Shown piece by piece: positions 16,980-27,005 of a stretch of DNA of 64,000 bases (its first letter is position 1; each line of letters starts with the position of its first letter). The position numbers and the translations under genes are program-made. The DNA comes from Chryseobacterium sp. MYb7 (GTDB lineage Bacteria; Bacteroidota; Bacteroidia; Flavobacteriales; Weeksellaceae): NCBI RefSeq assembly GCF_002979455.1, contig NZ_PCOU01000001.1, forward strand, positions 310,001-374,000, read 5' to 3'. A model generated the notes under the pieces. The model was given only the letters and a program-made list of their open reading frames with translations. It did no database searches and was not told the origin of the DNA.

Positions 16980-17972
16980 TTATACTAAGTTGTTTGCTAC
17001 AAGGTATTCTGCGATTTGTACAGCGTTTGTTGCTGCTCCTTTCCTCAGATTGTCTGCTACAATCCAGAGGTTGAGCGTTTTGGGCTGTGACAGATCCCTT
17101 CTGATTCTTCCTACAAAAACTTCGTCTTTTCCTTCAGAATATAATGGCATTGGGTAGTGGTTGTTTTTCACATCGTCCATTACGATTACCCCTGGAGTTT
17201 CTGATAAAATCTTTCTTACTTCATCAAGTTCAAATTCATTTTCGAATTCGATATTTACACTTTCAGAATGTCCTCCCTGAACCGGAACTCTTACAGCAGT
17301 TGCTGTTAAGTTAAAGGTATCATCTCCTAAAATTTTCTTAGGCTCCTTCATCAGTTTGATCTCTTCTTTTGTGTAATCATCATCTGCAAATACATCACAG
17401 TGTGGCAATGCATTTTTGAAGATTTGATAAGGATATACTTTTTCAGTAGAATCATCTCCGCTGATTTCACCATTTAATTGGTCTACAGCAGCTTTACCAG
17501 TTCCTGTTACAGACTGATAAGTAGAAACGATTACTCTTTTTAAATCATATTTCTTGTTCAAAGGTCCAAGAACCATTACCAATTGAATGGTAGAACAATT
17601 CGGATTTGCAATGATTTTATCTTCTTTAGTCAAAACATCAGCATTGATCTCAGGAACGACTAATTTTTTATCAGGGTCCATTCTCCATGCAGAAGAATTA
17701 TCAATTACTGTTGTTCCTGCTTCTGCAAATAAGGGAGCGAATTCAAGAGAAGTAGAACCGCCTGCAGAGAAGATCGCAATATCCGGTTTGGCAGCTATAG
17801 CGTCCTTCATGCTTACGATGGTAAATTCCTTCTGTTTATACTTCACCTTCTTGCCTACAGATCTTTCGGATGCTACCGGGATTAATTCTGTTACAGGGAA
17901 GTTTCTCTCCTCCAAAACTTTAAGCATTACTTGTCCAACCATTCCTGTTGAACCTACTACAGCTACTTTCAT
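16980..17972 (-). CDS. asd: Aspartate-semialdehyde dehydrogenase
   Basis: NADP-dependent reduction of aspartyl-4-phosphate to aspartate semialdehyde, the branch point to lysine/diaminopimelate, threonine and methionine. The 330 residues are normal. GSTGMVGQVML (7-17) binds the cofactor; catalytic Cys126 is in NPNCSTIQ, Gln153 in TYQSVTGTG and His235 in QGGHSESVN. It is cytoplasmic. It has its own terminator and is not part of an amino-acid operon here. Confidence 0.96.
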   Translation of the reverse strand: MKVAVVGSTGMVGQVMLKVLEERNFPVTELIPVASERSVGKKVKYKQKEFTIVSMKDAIAAKPDIAIFSAGGSTSLEFAPLFAEAGTTVIDNSSAWRMDPDKKLVVPEINADVLTKEDKIIANPNCSTIQLVMVLGPLNKKYDLKRVIVSTYQSVTGTGKAAVDQLNGEISGDDSTEKVYPYQIFKNALPHCDVFADDDYTKEEIKLMKEPKKILGDDTFNLTATAVRVPVQGGHSESVNIEFENEFELDEVRKILSETPGVIVMDDVKNNHYPMPLYSEGKDEVFVGRIRRDLSQPKTLNLWIVADNLRKGAATNAVQIAEYLVANNLV

Positions 17973-18039
17973 TGATTTAATTAAAAATTTAAGATTAAAC
18001 TATTTATAAATTATAACGCATATAATTTTTCTTTATTTT

Positions 18040-18480
18040 TTAAGCTCCAAAGACTCTTACCCAAGGGAATGCAAATGCAAATAAACCTGCTGCAATCAGT
18101 CCCATAAACACTACTCCTAAAGAGATCGTATCATTGGATTTTACTTTTTTGTTAACAATAGTCATCAAAACTGCTGCCACTAACATTGAGAATGGATGCT
18201 CAACAAATGTTTGTCTGCTGTAAGCATCTTTCATTAATGTTCCTGCATCTAAAGCAGCTTTGAAACCTGGAGAAAATATGAATAGCAAGCATATTCCTAA
18301 TAAAAACTGAACGTGGAAGAAAATCATCGTGAAGAGCGTTGTCTTCTTCAAAAACTTGTTCACTTTTCCACTGAAGCCAAACATAGTAGCTAAAAGTGCA
18401 ATGATAAATAGTGCCACTAAAAGAAGTTCTAAATACCCGAATCCTTTGTGTGCACTAAGAAAAATCTTGTAAAAATCCAT
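18040..18480 (-). CDS. Conserved four-helix membrane protein
   Basis: 146 residues from the ATG at 18480 (MDFYKIFLSAHKGFGYLELL); the open frame continues upstream to 18525, but that part crosses the terminator of the preceding gene. Four hydrophobic helices lie at about 15-35, 45-65, 97-113 and 121-140, with conserved His in AHKGFGY and FFHVQFLLG. Such spaced His residues in a four-helix membrane protein hint at haem or quinone binding, but this is inference. Homologues are widespread in Bacteroidota and often misnamed. A -7-like box (TATCTTTG) is at 18500-18507 on minus. Confidence 0.75.
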   Translation of the reverse strand: MDFYKIFLSAHKGFGYLELLLVALFIIALLATMFGFSGKVNKFLKKTTLFTMIFFHVQFLLGICLLFIFSPGFKAALDAGTLMKDAYSRQTFVEHPFSMLVAAVLMTIVNKKVKSNDTISLGVVFMGLIAAGLFAFAFPWVRVFGA

Positions 18481-18504
18481 AATCCTATTTTTTTGTACAC
18501 AAAG

Positions 18505-18535
18505 ATAACAAAAATCCCGGCTCAAAGCCGGGATT
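18505..18535 (-). terminator. Terminator of the second TonB receptor gene
   Basis: Perfect 10-bp stem (18513-18522 with 18526-18535), 3-nt loop, followed on minus by TTTTTG. Confidence 0.8.
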
Positions 18536-18566
18536 GATATTTATAAAATCTAATATTGTGATATTA

Positions 18567-21152
18567 TTAGAAGTTGAATGATAAGTTAGCCGCCCATGTT
18601 CTTCCGAATCCGAAAAGTACACGGTTAGAAGGATCCATTCCTTTGTATAGAGTAGATTGATAAGCCTCATATTGAGCTGCTGTAGCAAACTGATCACTAG
18701 TTTTTGTGAATACGTTTGTAGATGCATCAGAAATATAAGTAGTATCAAACAAGTTGTAAACATTTGCACCGATAGTGAAATATTGAGAACTGTCTCTTAA
18801 TCTGATTTTGTAAGAGAATCCTACATCAAAAAGGTTGAAATCCGGTAACTTCATTACTCCTTTATCCTGCGCAGCCTGGTTCGAGAATGTAGCGATATCA
18901 ATTGAAGAATACAATTTACCTACATATCTCCAAGTTCCGAAGATGCTAAGATCTTTTACAGGTTTTACAGTAGCTCCTAATGATGCAGTCATCTGAGGGA
19001 TACTGTTATTGCTAGTTCCTCCTACTTTTACTTTATCTAGGTAAAGTGTTGTAGATGTAGAAGTTCCAGCTAGTGTAAGTGGGTTGTTGTTATCATCAAA
19101 AGCAGCACCTGTAGCGTTTCCTTTATAATAATAATCTCCCCATGAGAACATACCCTGGAATTCTAGGTAACTAGTTGGTCTGTAAACAGCATCTACTTCT
19201 ACTCCCTGGTGGATTTCAGTAATACCACTGATTTCAGCATATCCTGTAGTAGTTGTATTATCAGGTAGAGTAAATGTCTGATTTGTTCTTCTTAACCATC
19301 TGTCTCCCCATGAAGTTCTATAAAGATTTACGTTTGCACTAAATTTTGGTGATCTGAAACCATATCCTACTTCAGCAGAGAAGATTTTTTCGTTAGTTAA
19401 AGTAGGATTAACTACCTGGAAGTTACTTGGGTATACAGAGTTGAAGAATGGTTGCTTGCTATAGTATCCAATGTTTGCGAAAACATTGTGGTTTGCATTG
19501 ATGTTATAGTTAGCTCCTCCTTTGATGTTATATCCAAAAAGGTTTTTGAATCCTGTTTTTGTGTTAACAGTTTGTCCTTGTTGTTTAGTTATACCATCTT
19601 GAATGAAGTTATCAATTCTTTGGTATCCTTGGTTAGAAACTGATCCCTGTAAGAATGCAGAGAAATCATTTTTATTAAATTCAACCTGACCAAAACCACT
19701 GTACCAGATAACTTCTCCGTCATTACTATAACCAATTTGATCTTGGATAGGAGCTGTTTTTCCTCCAAATGGATTCCAAGCTAGTTGTTGATAATCATAC
19801 GTTTTGTTAACAATATTAGGGGCAATATTTTTGTTATTGCTGTCCTTATATCCTGAAGCTCCATATAAATCAGAAGCTACCTGATAATGGTATCCATAAT
19901 AATATCTGTCATCAGTACCTACTGAGAAGTTCCAGTTATCGTTAATTTTATGTTGGAAATTTGCTAATATACCGTACCAGTTATGAGAGTTAATACTTGA
20001 TCTACGGATCAGAGTACTACCAGCAGCTGCAGTATTTACATTAACAGCTTTGTTTGCAGCAAAAATAGCATCGTAGTTGAAGTGACCACCTCCATCAATG
20101 AAAGAAGCGTCTGTGATTCCTTTTCCGCCAACTCTACCGATCTCACCTGTTCCACCTCCTCTACCATTAGACATGTATAAAACAGTACTTAACTTTGACT
20201 TTTCACTCATTGTCCAGTCCCAGTTTACCATCATTACAGGCTTAGAGTAATAGTTTGCTCTGTTAGCCAATGATACTTTATTTCCGCTTGCGTCAGTGTA
20301 GTAACCATAATCAGAGTTATATTGTCTGTATGGTGTTCCATCTTTATCCGGATTGTACTTGATATAATTTTGGATTGTTGGAGAGAATGTTCTCTGATTA
20401 TGCCATTGAGGTGCAGAAGTTAGGGTAAATTGGAAGTTGTGTTTTTTATTTGGCTCCCAACCTAATGCGAAATAATAAGCATAAGATTCGTATTGTGTAT
20501 TTTCTATATAAGTGCTACCAGCCTGTCTGCTCATTAAGATGGAAGATGACCATCCGTTTTCAGATTTTCCTGTGTTGTAAGCAAAAGAAGTTTTAAGATA
20601 GTCATTGTTACCAACTCCAAATCTCAGAATTCCACCTCTTTTCATATCGGCTGATTTTGTCAAGAAGTTCATAGTACCTCCTACAGAAGCAATAGCTAGT
20701 TTAGAAGAACCTAAACCTCTTTGTACCTGCATTGTACTTGTAACGTCGGAAAGACCAGTCCAGTTTGAGAAATAAACAGTACCTCCTTCCATGTCATTAA
20801 CAGGCATACCGTTTACCATTACTGCGATGTTTCTGGATTCAAAACCACGCATAGTGATCTGAGAATCTCCAAATCCACCACCACCTTTTGTAGCATATAC
20901 TGAAGGTGTTGTGTTTAGCAATTCTACCAACTCCTGGTTACCTTGTCTCTCAAGGATCTGAGCAGCTTTAATTGTAGATACTGCAACTGGTGTCTTTCTA
21001 TCTTTAGCGATATCCGTTACACCTCTTAAGATTACCTCCTCAATATCTTTAGATTTAGCTTTCGCTGTATCCTGAACTTGTTGAGCGTAATAAACACTAG
21101 CTGTAGATAAAGTAATAACCGCAGTTAGTATCGATTTGTTGATTAATTTCAT
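18567..21152 (-). CDS. TonB-dependent outer-membrane receptor
   Basis: 861 residues. The signal peptide ends near 23 (VYYAQ). Its N-terminal domain is short: the plug begins about residue 50 (KTPVAVSTIKAAQILERQG, QITMRGFESRNIAVMVNGMPV, EGGTVYFSNWTGL), so it lacks the carboxypeptidase-like prefix of the receptor at 5262. A beta-barrel rich in Tyr/Trp/Asn follows and ends in a terminal aromatic residue (WAANLSFNF). The IEEVILRGV segment near 35-42 could be the TonB-contact region. No SusD partner or enzyme is adjacent, so the ligand is unknown; iron or cobalamin complexes are typical of such stand-alone receptors. Confidence 0.92.
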   Translation of the reverse strand: MKLINKSILTAVITLSTASVYYAQQVQDTAKAKSKDIEEVILRGVTDIAKDRKTPVAVSTIKAAQILERQGNQELVELLNTTPSVYATKGGGGFGDSQITMRGFESRNIAVMVNGMPVNDMEGGTVYFSNWTGLSDVTSTMQVQRGLGSSKLAIASVGGTMNFLTKSADMKRGGILRFGVGNNDYLKTSFAYNTGKSENGWSSSILMSRQAGSTYIENTQYESYAYYFALGWEPNKKHNFQFTLTSAPQWHNQRTFSPTIQNYIKYNPDKDGTPYRQYNSDYGYYTDASGNKVSLANRANYYSKPVMMVNWDWTMSEKSKLSTVLYMSNGRGGGTGEIGRVGGKGITDASFIDGGGHFNYDAIFAANKAVNVNTAAAGSTLIRRSSINSHNWYGILANFQHKINDNWNFSVGTDDRYYYGYHYQVASDLYGASGYKDSNNKNIAPNIVNKTYDYQQLAWNPFGGKTAPIQDQIGYSNDGEVIWYSGFGQVEFNKNDFSAFLQGSVSNQGYQRIDNFIQDGITKQQGQTVNTKTGFKNLFGYNIKGGANYNINANHNVFANIGYYSKQPFFNSVYPSNFQVVNPTLTNEKIFSAEVGYGFRSPKFSANVNLYRTSWGDRWLRRTNQTFTLPDNTTTTGYAEISGITEIHQGVEVDAVYRPTSYLEFQGMFSWGDYYYKGNATGAAFDDNNNPLTLAGTSTSTTLYLDKVKVGGTSNNSIPQMTASLGATVKPVKDLSIFGTWRYVGKLYSSIDIATFSNQAAQDKGVMKLPDFNLFDVGFSYKIRLRDSSQYFTIGANVYNLFDTTYISDASTNVFTKTSDQFATAAQYEAYQSTLYKGMDPSNRVLFGFGRTWAANLSFNF

Positions 21153-21309
21153 AATCGTTAGTAATAGTTAGATTTAATTTTCTGCAAAATTCGCAAAATA
21201 AAATTTAACTATTATTAACTCAATGTTAATTTTTAATCAGTCTTAATAATGTTAATTCATTGAAAATCAGTTTTTTGGCTAAAAACTGAATTTTTGTATG
21301 AAAAAAGTC

Positions 21310-21358
21310 ATGTTATTGAATTTTTAACAAAGTGGGGGTGTTTTTGTTAAAAATTCAA
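21310..21358 (-). terminator. Long AT-rich hairpin after nadC
   Basis: Perfect 16-bp stem (21316-21331 with 21343-21358) around an 11-nt loop that reads GTGGGGGTGTT on plus. It begins 3 nt after the nadC stop and is followed on minus by a T-rich stretch (ACTTTTTTC), so it probably ends the nitroreductase-nadB-nadC transcript. Confidence 0.65.
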
Positions 21359-21360
21359 CG

Positions 21361-22221
21361 CTATTTCACTGCTTTGAGACTCAAATCTATATTCTCAGCA
21401 GAGTGTGTAAGGGCTCCTACAGAGATAAATGTAACTCCTGTTGAAGCAATTTCTTTAAGCATATCCCGGGTGATTCCCCCTGAAGCTTCGGACTCGCATG
21501 AACCGTTGATCATTTTTACAGCTTGCTTCATGGTTTTTACATCCATATTATCAAGCATGATTCTGTCAACTTTTGCGTTGATTGCCTCCTGAACTTCTTC
21601 AAGGTTTCTGGTTTCAACCTCTATTTTTAACTTTTTCTTATTCTTTTTAACGTAGTCCTTTGCCATTGCTACTGCATTGGTAATGCTTCCGTTATAATCT
21701 ATGTGGTTGTCTTTCAGCATGATCATGTCATAAAGACCATATCTGTGATTGGTTCCTCCTCCAATGGCAACAGCCCATTTTTCGCACATTCTGAAATTTG
21801 GAGTGGTTTTTCTAGTATCTAAAAGTTTAGTTTTTGTACCAACTAATCTTGAATCCCAGTCGTGAGTAAGGGTCGCAATACCGCTCATTCTTTGCATACA
21901 ATTAAGAACAAATCTCTCGGTAGAAAGGATAGATCTTGCGCTTCCTGTTACGATGAGGGCTACATCTCCAAACTTACAAGGAGTTCCGTCTTTAATAAAA
22001 ACTTCAACTTTTAAATTTTTATCAAAAGTGATGAAGATAATTTCAGCCAGCTCAACACCTGCAAGGATACAATCCTGTTTAACTAAAAGCTTTGCACTCT
22101 GTACAAGATCTTGTGGAATAGTTGATAGGGTAGAATGATCACCATCCTGAATGTCTTCTTCAAGGGCATTTTTTATGAATGTCTTTAATGTTTTATCTGT
22201 AACGTATGCTGGTCTTTTCAT
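21361..22221 (-). CDS. nadC: Nicotinate-nucleotide diphosphorylase (carboxylating), quinolinate phosphoribosyltransferase
   Basis: Makes nicotinate mononucleotide from quinolinate and PRPP, the third step of de novo NAD synthesis. The 286 residues are normal. Motifs include RFVLNCMQRMSGIATLT, LDTRKTTPNFR, GGGTNHRYGLYDMIMLKDNH and the C-terminal ASGGITRDMLKEIASTGVTFISVGALTHS, all typical of the phosphate- and quinolinate-binding barrel. It follows nadB by 12 nt in the same operon; nadA is not in the window. Confidence 0.96.
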   Translation of the reverse strand: MKRPAYVTDKTLKTFIKNALEEDIQDGDHSTLSTIPQDLVQSAKLLVKQDCILAGVELAEIIFITFDKNLKVEVFIKDGTPCKFGDVALIVTGSARSILSTERFVLNCMQRMSGIATLTHDWDSRLVGTKTKLLDTRKTTPNFRMCEKWAVAIGGGTNHRYGLYDMIMLKDNHIDYNGSITNAVAMAKDYVKKNKKKLKIEVETRNLEEVQEAINAKVDRIMLDNMDVKTMKQAVKMINGSCESEASGGITRDMLKEIASTGVTFISVGALTHSAENIDLSLKAVK

Positions 22222-22233
22222 TGTATGATGCTT

Positions 22234-23805
22234 TTAGACTAAATCTTTATTATAAAACGCTCCCTTGTTCTCTGTCATTTCCATAGATTGGGTAATGATG
22301 AGATGGGCAACGGTTGTTAAGTTTCTTAATTCTGAAAGTTGTGGGGAAAGAATGGAGTAGTGATAGATTTCATCCACAGCCGCTGCAATCTCCTGATGTT
22401 TCTGCAAAGCCATATTCAGACGTTTGTTGCTTCTTACAATCCCTACAAGATCACTCATCATTTCCTGAAGCTGTTTTCTTAGATAGCTCACGATGACCAT
22501 TTCGTCCATGATTTTCATTCCTTCTTCATTCCACTCCGGAACGGCTTTCAGATCATCAAAGTTGAAATTGTTTTCATTCAGAAGTGCGACTGTTTTCATA
22601 GCGGCATTATGTCCAAAAACTAAACCTTCCAACAATGAGTTAGATGCAAGTCTGTTGGCACCATGCAATCCTGAGTTGGTGCATTCTCCTACGGCAAAAA
22701 GATTTCTGATGGAAGACTGTCCGTCTCTGTCTACTTCAATTCCTCCCATTAAGTAATGGCAGGCAGGAACCACAGGGATTAATTGAGTAAATGGATCAAT
22801 TCCTTCGTCTTTGCATTTTTTATAGATATTCGGGAAGTGCTCCAGAAATTTTTCATGATTCATTTCCTTACAATCTAAACCGACAAATTCATCTCCGGTA
22901 ATTTTCATTTCGGCGTCGATAGCTCTTGCAACAATATCTCTGGAAGCAAGTTCTTCACGTTCATCATATTTATGCATGAATTTTTCGCCTCTTTTGGTTC
23001 TTAATTTTGCTCCGTCTCCACGAACAGCTTCTGAAATTAAAAACAGCATTCCATCCATTTTACTATACAAAGCTGTTGGGTGAAACTGATAATATTGCAT
23101 GTTGGAAACCATTCCTTTAGCACGGGCTACGAAAGCAATTCCGTCTCCTGTGGCAATCGTTGGATTGGTTGTATTTTTATAAACATGTCCGGCACCTCCT
23201 GTGGCAACCAGTGTTATTTTAGAAGTAATTTTTTTGATTGTTTTGGACTTTTCATCCAGAATATAGGCACCGTAGCAATGAATATCACCTTCATTAAGTT
23301 CTTTTCCCGGAACATGGTGCTGTGTAATGATATCAATGACATAATGATGGTCAAGGATTTCAATATTCGGGCTGCTATTGGCTGTCTGCAGTAAAGCACG
23401 CTCAATCTCAAAACCTGTGATATCTTTGTGGTGGACGATTCTGTTTTCAGTATGACCTCCTTCTCTTCCTAAAGCAAATTTGCCGTTCTTCATATCGAAC
23501 TGGGCTCCCCATTCTACAATTTCGTTGAATCTTGCAGGAGCTTCTCTTACCACCATTTCTACAACATTGCGTTTGTTTTCTCCGTCACCGGCACGCATGG
23601 TATCATCAATATGCTTTTGAAAATTATCATTCTGGAAATCTGTAACGACAGCCAGACCGCCTTGAGCGTATTTGGTATTGCTTTCGTCTTCGTCAGATTT
23701 TGTTACAATAATGATTTTCGCATCAGGGAGCTGCTCAGAAACTTTAATGGCATAGGAAAGTCCGGAAATGCCGGAACCGATTACTAATACATCCGCTTTT
23801 ATCAT
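22234..23805 (-). CDS. nadB: L-aspartate oxidase
   Basis: FAD enzyme that oxidises L-aspartate to iminoaspartate, the first step of NAD synthesis. The 523 residues are normal. The dinucleotide-binding GSGISGLSYA (10-19) is followed by TKYAQGGLAVV, the substrate loop EGGHTENRIVHHKDITG, and HGANRLASNSLLEGLVFG near the FAD-binding C-terminal part of the oxidase domain; a helical C-terminal domain follows. It is cytoplasmic and sits 31 nt after a nitroreductase gene and 12 nt before nadC. Confidence 0.96.
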   Translation of the reverse strand: MIKADVLVIGSGISGLSYAIKVSEQLPDAKIIIVTKSDEDESNTKYAQGGLAVVTDFQNDNFQKHIDDTMRAGDGENKRNVVEMVVREAPARFNEIVEWGAQFDMKNGKFALGREGGHTENRIVHHKDITGFEIERALLQTANSSPNIEILDHHYVIDIITQHHVPGKELNEGDIHCYGAYILDEKSKTIKKITSKITLVATGGAGHVYKNTTNPTIATGDGIAFVARAKGMVSNMQYYQFHPTALYSKMDGMLFLISEAVRGDGAKLRTKRGEKFMHKYDEREELASRDIVARAIDAEMKITGDEFVGLDCKEMNHEKFLEHFPNIYKKCKDEGIDPFTQLIPVVPACHYLMGGIEVDRDGQSSIRNLFAVGECTNSGLHGANRLASNSLLEGLVFGHNAAMKTVALLNENNFNFDDLKAVPEWNEEGMKIMDEMVIVSYLRKQLQEMMSDLVGIVRSNKRLNMALQKHQEIAAAVDEIYHYSILSPQLSELRNLTTVAHLIITQSMEMTENKGAFYNKDLV

Positions 23806-23836
23806 ATGCTTACTTTAGGTACAATCGTTTAAAATA

Positions 23837-24463
23837 TTAAATAAATTTAAACAATTTTTCGTTTGGTTTTCTTACTTTTTTCATGTGCTGGAAGAGGTCT
23901 TCCTCAGAACGGTAGCCTAAAGCGAGGGTAACAGTTACTTTTTCTGCTTCAGGATTGATATCTAGAATTTCTTCTATCAGTTCCTGACGGAAACCTTCCA
24001 TGGGGCAAGAGTCTATATTTTCAATAGCCGCAGCATACATAAGATTGGCTAATACGATATAAGACTGTTTTTCTGCCCAATTGAAAATTTCATCCTGTGT
24101 TTTTTGTGTAATGTGTTGATTAATACTATTTCTAAATGGATCCAGTTTTTCAACAGGAGTATCTCTTACTTCAGAAATATGATTAAAATAACCACGGATA
24201 TAGTTCTCTTCAATGATTTTCTTGGAAATAATAACAATAAGATGAGAACAGGTGGAAATCTGAGAGGGATTATAGAAAGCCGGAATCAGTTTCTGCTTCA
24301 TTTCCTCACTCTCAACAATCACAATTTTATAGGGCTGAAGTCCCAGCGAACTGGCAGACAGTTTTCCTGACTCAAGAATGTTGTGAAGAGTTTCCTGAGG
24401 AATAATCTGATGATTGAATTTTTTTACAGAATATCTTCTGCTTAAAGCTTCCAAATAATTCAT
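23837..24463 (-). CDS. NfsB-like nitroreductase / NAD(P)H-dependent oxidoreductase
   Basis: 208 residues with the flavoprotein nitroreductase fold. Residues RRYSVKKFN (9-17) contact the FMN phosphate; SASSLGLQPYKIVIVES (37-53) and CPMEGF then LALGYRSEED are the usual FMN/substrate segments. The physiological substrate is unknown. It heads the operon with nadB and nadC, which is suggestive because members of this family consume NAD(P)H, but I would not infer a role in NAD synthesis. The -7 box TAAATTTG ends 4 nt before its ATG (24463). Confidence 0.88.
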   Translation of the reverse strand: MNYLEALSRRYSVKKFNHQIIPQETLHNILESGKLSASSLGLQPYKIVIVESEEMKQKLIPAFYNPSQISTCSHLIVIISKKIIEENYIRGYFNHISEVRDTPVEKLDPFRNSINQHITQKTQDEIFNWAEKQSYIVLANLMYAAAIENIDSCPMEGFRQELIEEILDINPEAEKVTVTLALGYRSEEDLFQHMKKVRKPNEKLFKFI

Positions 24464-24467
24464 AGGA

Positions 24468-24475
24468 CAAATTTA
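24468..24475 (-). promoter_or_regulatory. -7 box of the nitroreductase-nadB-nadC operon, predicting a leaderless mRNA
   Basis: TAAATTTG on minus ends 4 nt before the ATG. No TTG -33 element is evident. Confidence 0.45.
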
Positions 24476-24530
24476 AGAATTGAATATGAATAAAGGGTCC
24501 TTAAAATGAAATATCTCCTGCCTGTTTACA

Positions 24531-24560
24531 CAAAAAATCACCCCGCCAGCCGGGGTGATT
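24531..24560 (-). terminator. Terminator of the first T9SS type B protein gene
   Basis: Perfect 10-bp GC-rich stem (24536-24545 with 24551-24560), followed on minus by TTTTTTG. Confidence 0.85.
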
Positions 24561-24584
24561 CTTTTGATGTGTTGGAAAGTGTAA

Positions 24585-26843
24585 TTATTCTCTGTTTTTT
24601 ACAACAATCCAGCCTGAGAATTTTATAGGAGTACTGTTTTTATTATTTTCATTCCATGAAACAGAATACCAATAATTTCCTGTAGGAACTTTTTTGCTTC
24701 CATTAGTGGTACCTGCCCATTTGTAACCATTGGTTTTATCTGCCTGGAACATTTTGTAACCATATCTGTCGAAGATGGCTATTTCCAGATTTTGTTTGTT
24801 GGCCAATGCAGAATAGTCAACAAAATCATTAATACCATCATCATTAGGGGTAATCACATTGATAAGATTAGGAACCGTAATATTTATTTCAACAGGAACA
24901 CAATTATACCCGTCTTTTACGTATACTTTTGCTTCTCCTCTCGCAATGTTGGTAAATATATTAGAATCCTGCCAGCTGATATTATCCATAGAATATTGAT
25001 AAGGAGGAGTTCCTCCATTAGCATATACTGTTACCGTGCTCCCTGAAATATCAACAGTGGTAATGACCGGATTGTCAGAAGGGTAAACCGTTACTTTCTG
25101 TGTAGCAATACAATCTCCCGTTTTAAGTTTTACCCAATAAGTTCCTACTCCTACATTCTTGATAGATTGAGTGGTAGCTCCTGTGCTCCATTCATAGTTT
25201 TTGAATCCGGCTCCTGCGTCTAAAGTTGTAGTATTTTCAATACAGATCGTCTGATCATGTAGAGTTCTTGAGAAAACAGGAGGGATTACAGTTAATGTAA
25301 CTTTAGCAATAGCATAACATCCATTTGCACTAAATACTTTAATATAAGCAACTCCATTAGGAGCAATATATGCATTCGGAGTCGAGATTGCGTTAGTTCC
25401 ACTGATAGCATCAGTCAAAGATGGATAATATTCTTTTGTAAGCCCGCCTTGAGAAACTACAGCTGCTACAAGATTGAAAGAAGCCATAGATGGATTGGTC
25501 TCAATAAAACATGATTTTATCTCAACATCATTCACAACTACAACGGGGTAAATGTTCAGAGTGATTTTAGATGAGCTAACACAACCTTGTGGAGTAGTTA
25601 CCTTTACATATATTGTTGCTGCAGCGGAAGCATAAGCAGAAGGATTTGTAATCAGGTTTGTGCCATTATTCAGATCATATAATGTAGGGTAGAATTCCTT
25701 GGTTACTCCGGCAACAGTGGTGACAGTTGCTGTGTTAAGATCAAAAGTTGCTGTCCCGGCATTGTTGTTATTACATCCGGTAAGGCTGGCATCCGTTGCG
25801 GCAAATGGAGTAGGGTTAAGTTGAATGACCCCGTCACCATTATCACAAAGAGTAGAGGTAGGGTCTTTTACAACCACCTTAATAGTTGTGTTTCCTGAAT
25901 ATTGGAAAGCTGCAGGATTAGCAATAGGAGTTGAACTTCCCAATACATAATAAGTGAAAATATAATTTCCGGGATTATTTACAAATTGAGAATTGTAAGA
26001 AGTAAGGTCTACTGTACCATTTCCGGTAGCCGGATTTGTACATACGAACGGAGAAATAGTATTGCTTAAAATAGGAACTTTATCTACAAATACCTTAACG
26101 TCTTTAATAGAATGTCTCGCACTGGCACCTCCCGTTGCTGCAGAAAAACCAAAATATCCTTGTGACATACCTACTGCACCTCCGGAAGGAGCAAAAGACT
26201 GGTCTACAATAAGTACTCCGTTGATTCTTACTTTGATAATCCAGTTTGTTGGGTTGGTAAGATCTGTTTCTCCATTTACTTCAACGTGTCTGTAAGTGTC
26301 ACCTACAAATGGTTGAGTAGCAATAAGGTCCGGAGAATGAAATGTACTTCCTGGCGTAGTATTGTATTCAATATTGTTACCTGCTGTATTATTAGTTCCA
26401 TAAAGAATGTGAACTTTACTCATCTGGCCTTCAGTGGTATTGTTGAAAATGTCAAAACCAACCATTAGTCCGGAAGCATTGGCAGGAATACCTAATCCTC
26501 CTCCGGATACAAAGCCTGTTGGTGGATTAGCAAGATACCAGAAGGTAAAGCCGTCTCCTTTTCCGAATTGTGTGGTTCCATTTCCGTCAATTCTGAAGTC
26601 GAATTCCACTTTCCATTTATCACAATAGCTAAGGGTGATTGGGGTGGATAATTTTACCGCTCCATATTTGCTGATCTGATCCGTTGTAAGTCTTACAAAG
26701 TCTCCGCTTACGATGGCATCAGAGACAAGATCCCAGCCTGTTGTATTTACAGGGTTTCCGGTAAGTTGGTAGGTTTGTGAAAATAATCTTCCCGGCAAGC
26801 ATAATAAGATAGTCAGTACAAAAATGAGTATATCTTTTTTCAT
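24585..26843 (-). CDS. T9SS type B sorting domain protein with N-terminal L-type lectin-like domain
   Basis: 752 residues. The signal peptide ends near FSQ (23). A legume-lectin-like domain covers about 24-255 (GDGFTFWYLANPP, GLGIPANASGLMVGFD, WIIKVRINGVLIVDQSF). Immunoglobulin/PKD-like repeats follow, each with DGVIQL or NIYPVVVV linkers and paired Cys. The C-terminal ~95 residues (VPNLINVITPNDDGINDFVDY ... WIVVKNRE) are the gliding-motility-associated type B sorting domain, which sends the protein through the T9SS to the surface. It probably binds glycans as an adhesin. Its C-terminal half is very similar to the three other paralogs in the window. Confidence 0.9.
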   Translation of the reverse strand: MKKDILIFVLTILLCLPGRLFSQTYQLTGNPVNTTGWDLVSDAIVSGDFVRLTTDQISKYGAVKLSTPITLSYCDKWKVEFDFRIDGNGTTQFGKGDGFTFWYLANPPTGFVSGGGLGIPANASGLMVGFDIFNNTTEGQMSKVHILYGTNNTAGNNIEYNTTPGSTFHSPDLIATQPFVGDTYRHVEVNGETDLTNPTNWIIKVRINGVLIVDQSFAPSGGAVGMSQGYFGFSAATGGASARHSIKDVKVFVDKVPILSNTISPFVCTNPATGNGTVDLTSYNSQFVNNPGNYIFTYYVLGSSTPIANPAAFQYSGNTTIKVVVKDPTSTLCDNGDGVIQLNPTPFAATDASLTGCNNNNAGTATFDLNTATVTTVAGVTKEFYPTLYDLNNGTNLITNPSAYASAAATIYVKVTTPQGCVSSSKITLNIYPVVVVNDVEIKSCFIETNPSMASFNLVAAVVSQGGLTKEYYPSLTDAISGTNAISTPNAYIAPNGVAYIKVFSANGCYAIAKVTLTVIPPVFSRTLHDQTICIENTTTLDAGAGFKNYEWSTGATTQSIKNVGVGTYWVKLKTGDCIATQKVTVYPSDNPVITTVDISGSTVTVYANGGTPPYQYSMDNISWQDSNIFTNIARGEAKVYVKDGYNCVPVEINITVPNLINVITPNDDGINDFVDYSALANKQNLEIAIFDRYGYKMFQADKTNGYKWAGTTNGSKKVPTGNYWYSVSWNENNKNSTPIKFSGWIVVKNRE

Positions 26844-26954
26844 AGTGGATGGATTGTGATGTTATACTTAATCTTAGATTTAAAATTGTTTTTTTAAGTT
26901 TGAATTGGTGATAAAAAGCAATATTAATTCCCAATCTCTGATTGGGTAGATCCT

Positions 26955-26993
26955 TTTTTTAATACCGAAACTACCCCCAAATGAGGTAGTTTC
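26955..26993 (-). terminator. Terminator of the second T9SS type B protein gene
   Basis: 9-bp stem (26967-26975 with 26985-26993) followed on minus by an A/T-rich stretch that includes seven A; the T-run is weak, so this is only probable. Confidence 0.5.
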
Positions 26994-27005
26994 TGATAGT
27001 AAAAT

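Noticed and set aside
16606..17157. Plus-strand frame of 183 codons.
   Set aside because: It spans the 5' part of the CDF gene, the asd terminator and the asd 3' end in antisense; it is a shadow of real genes.
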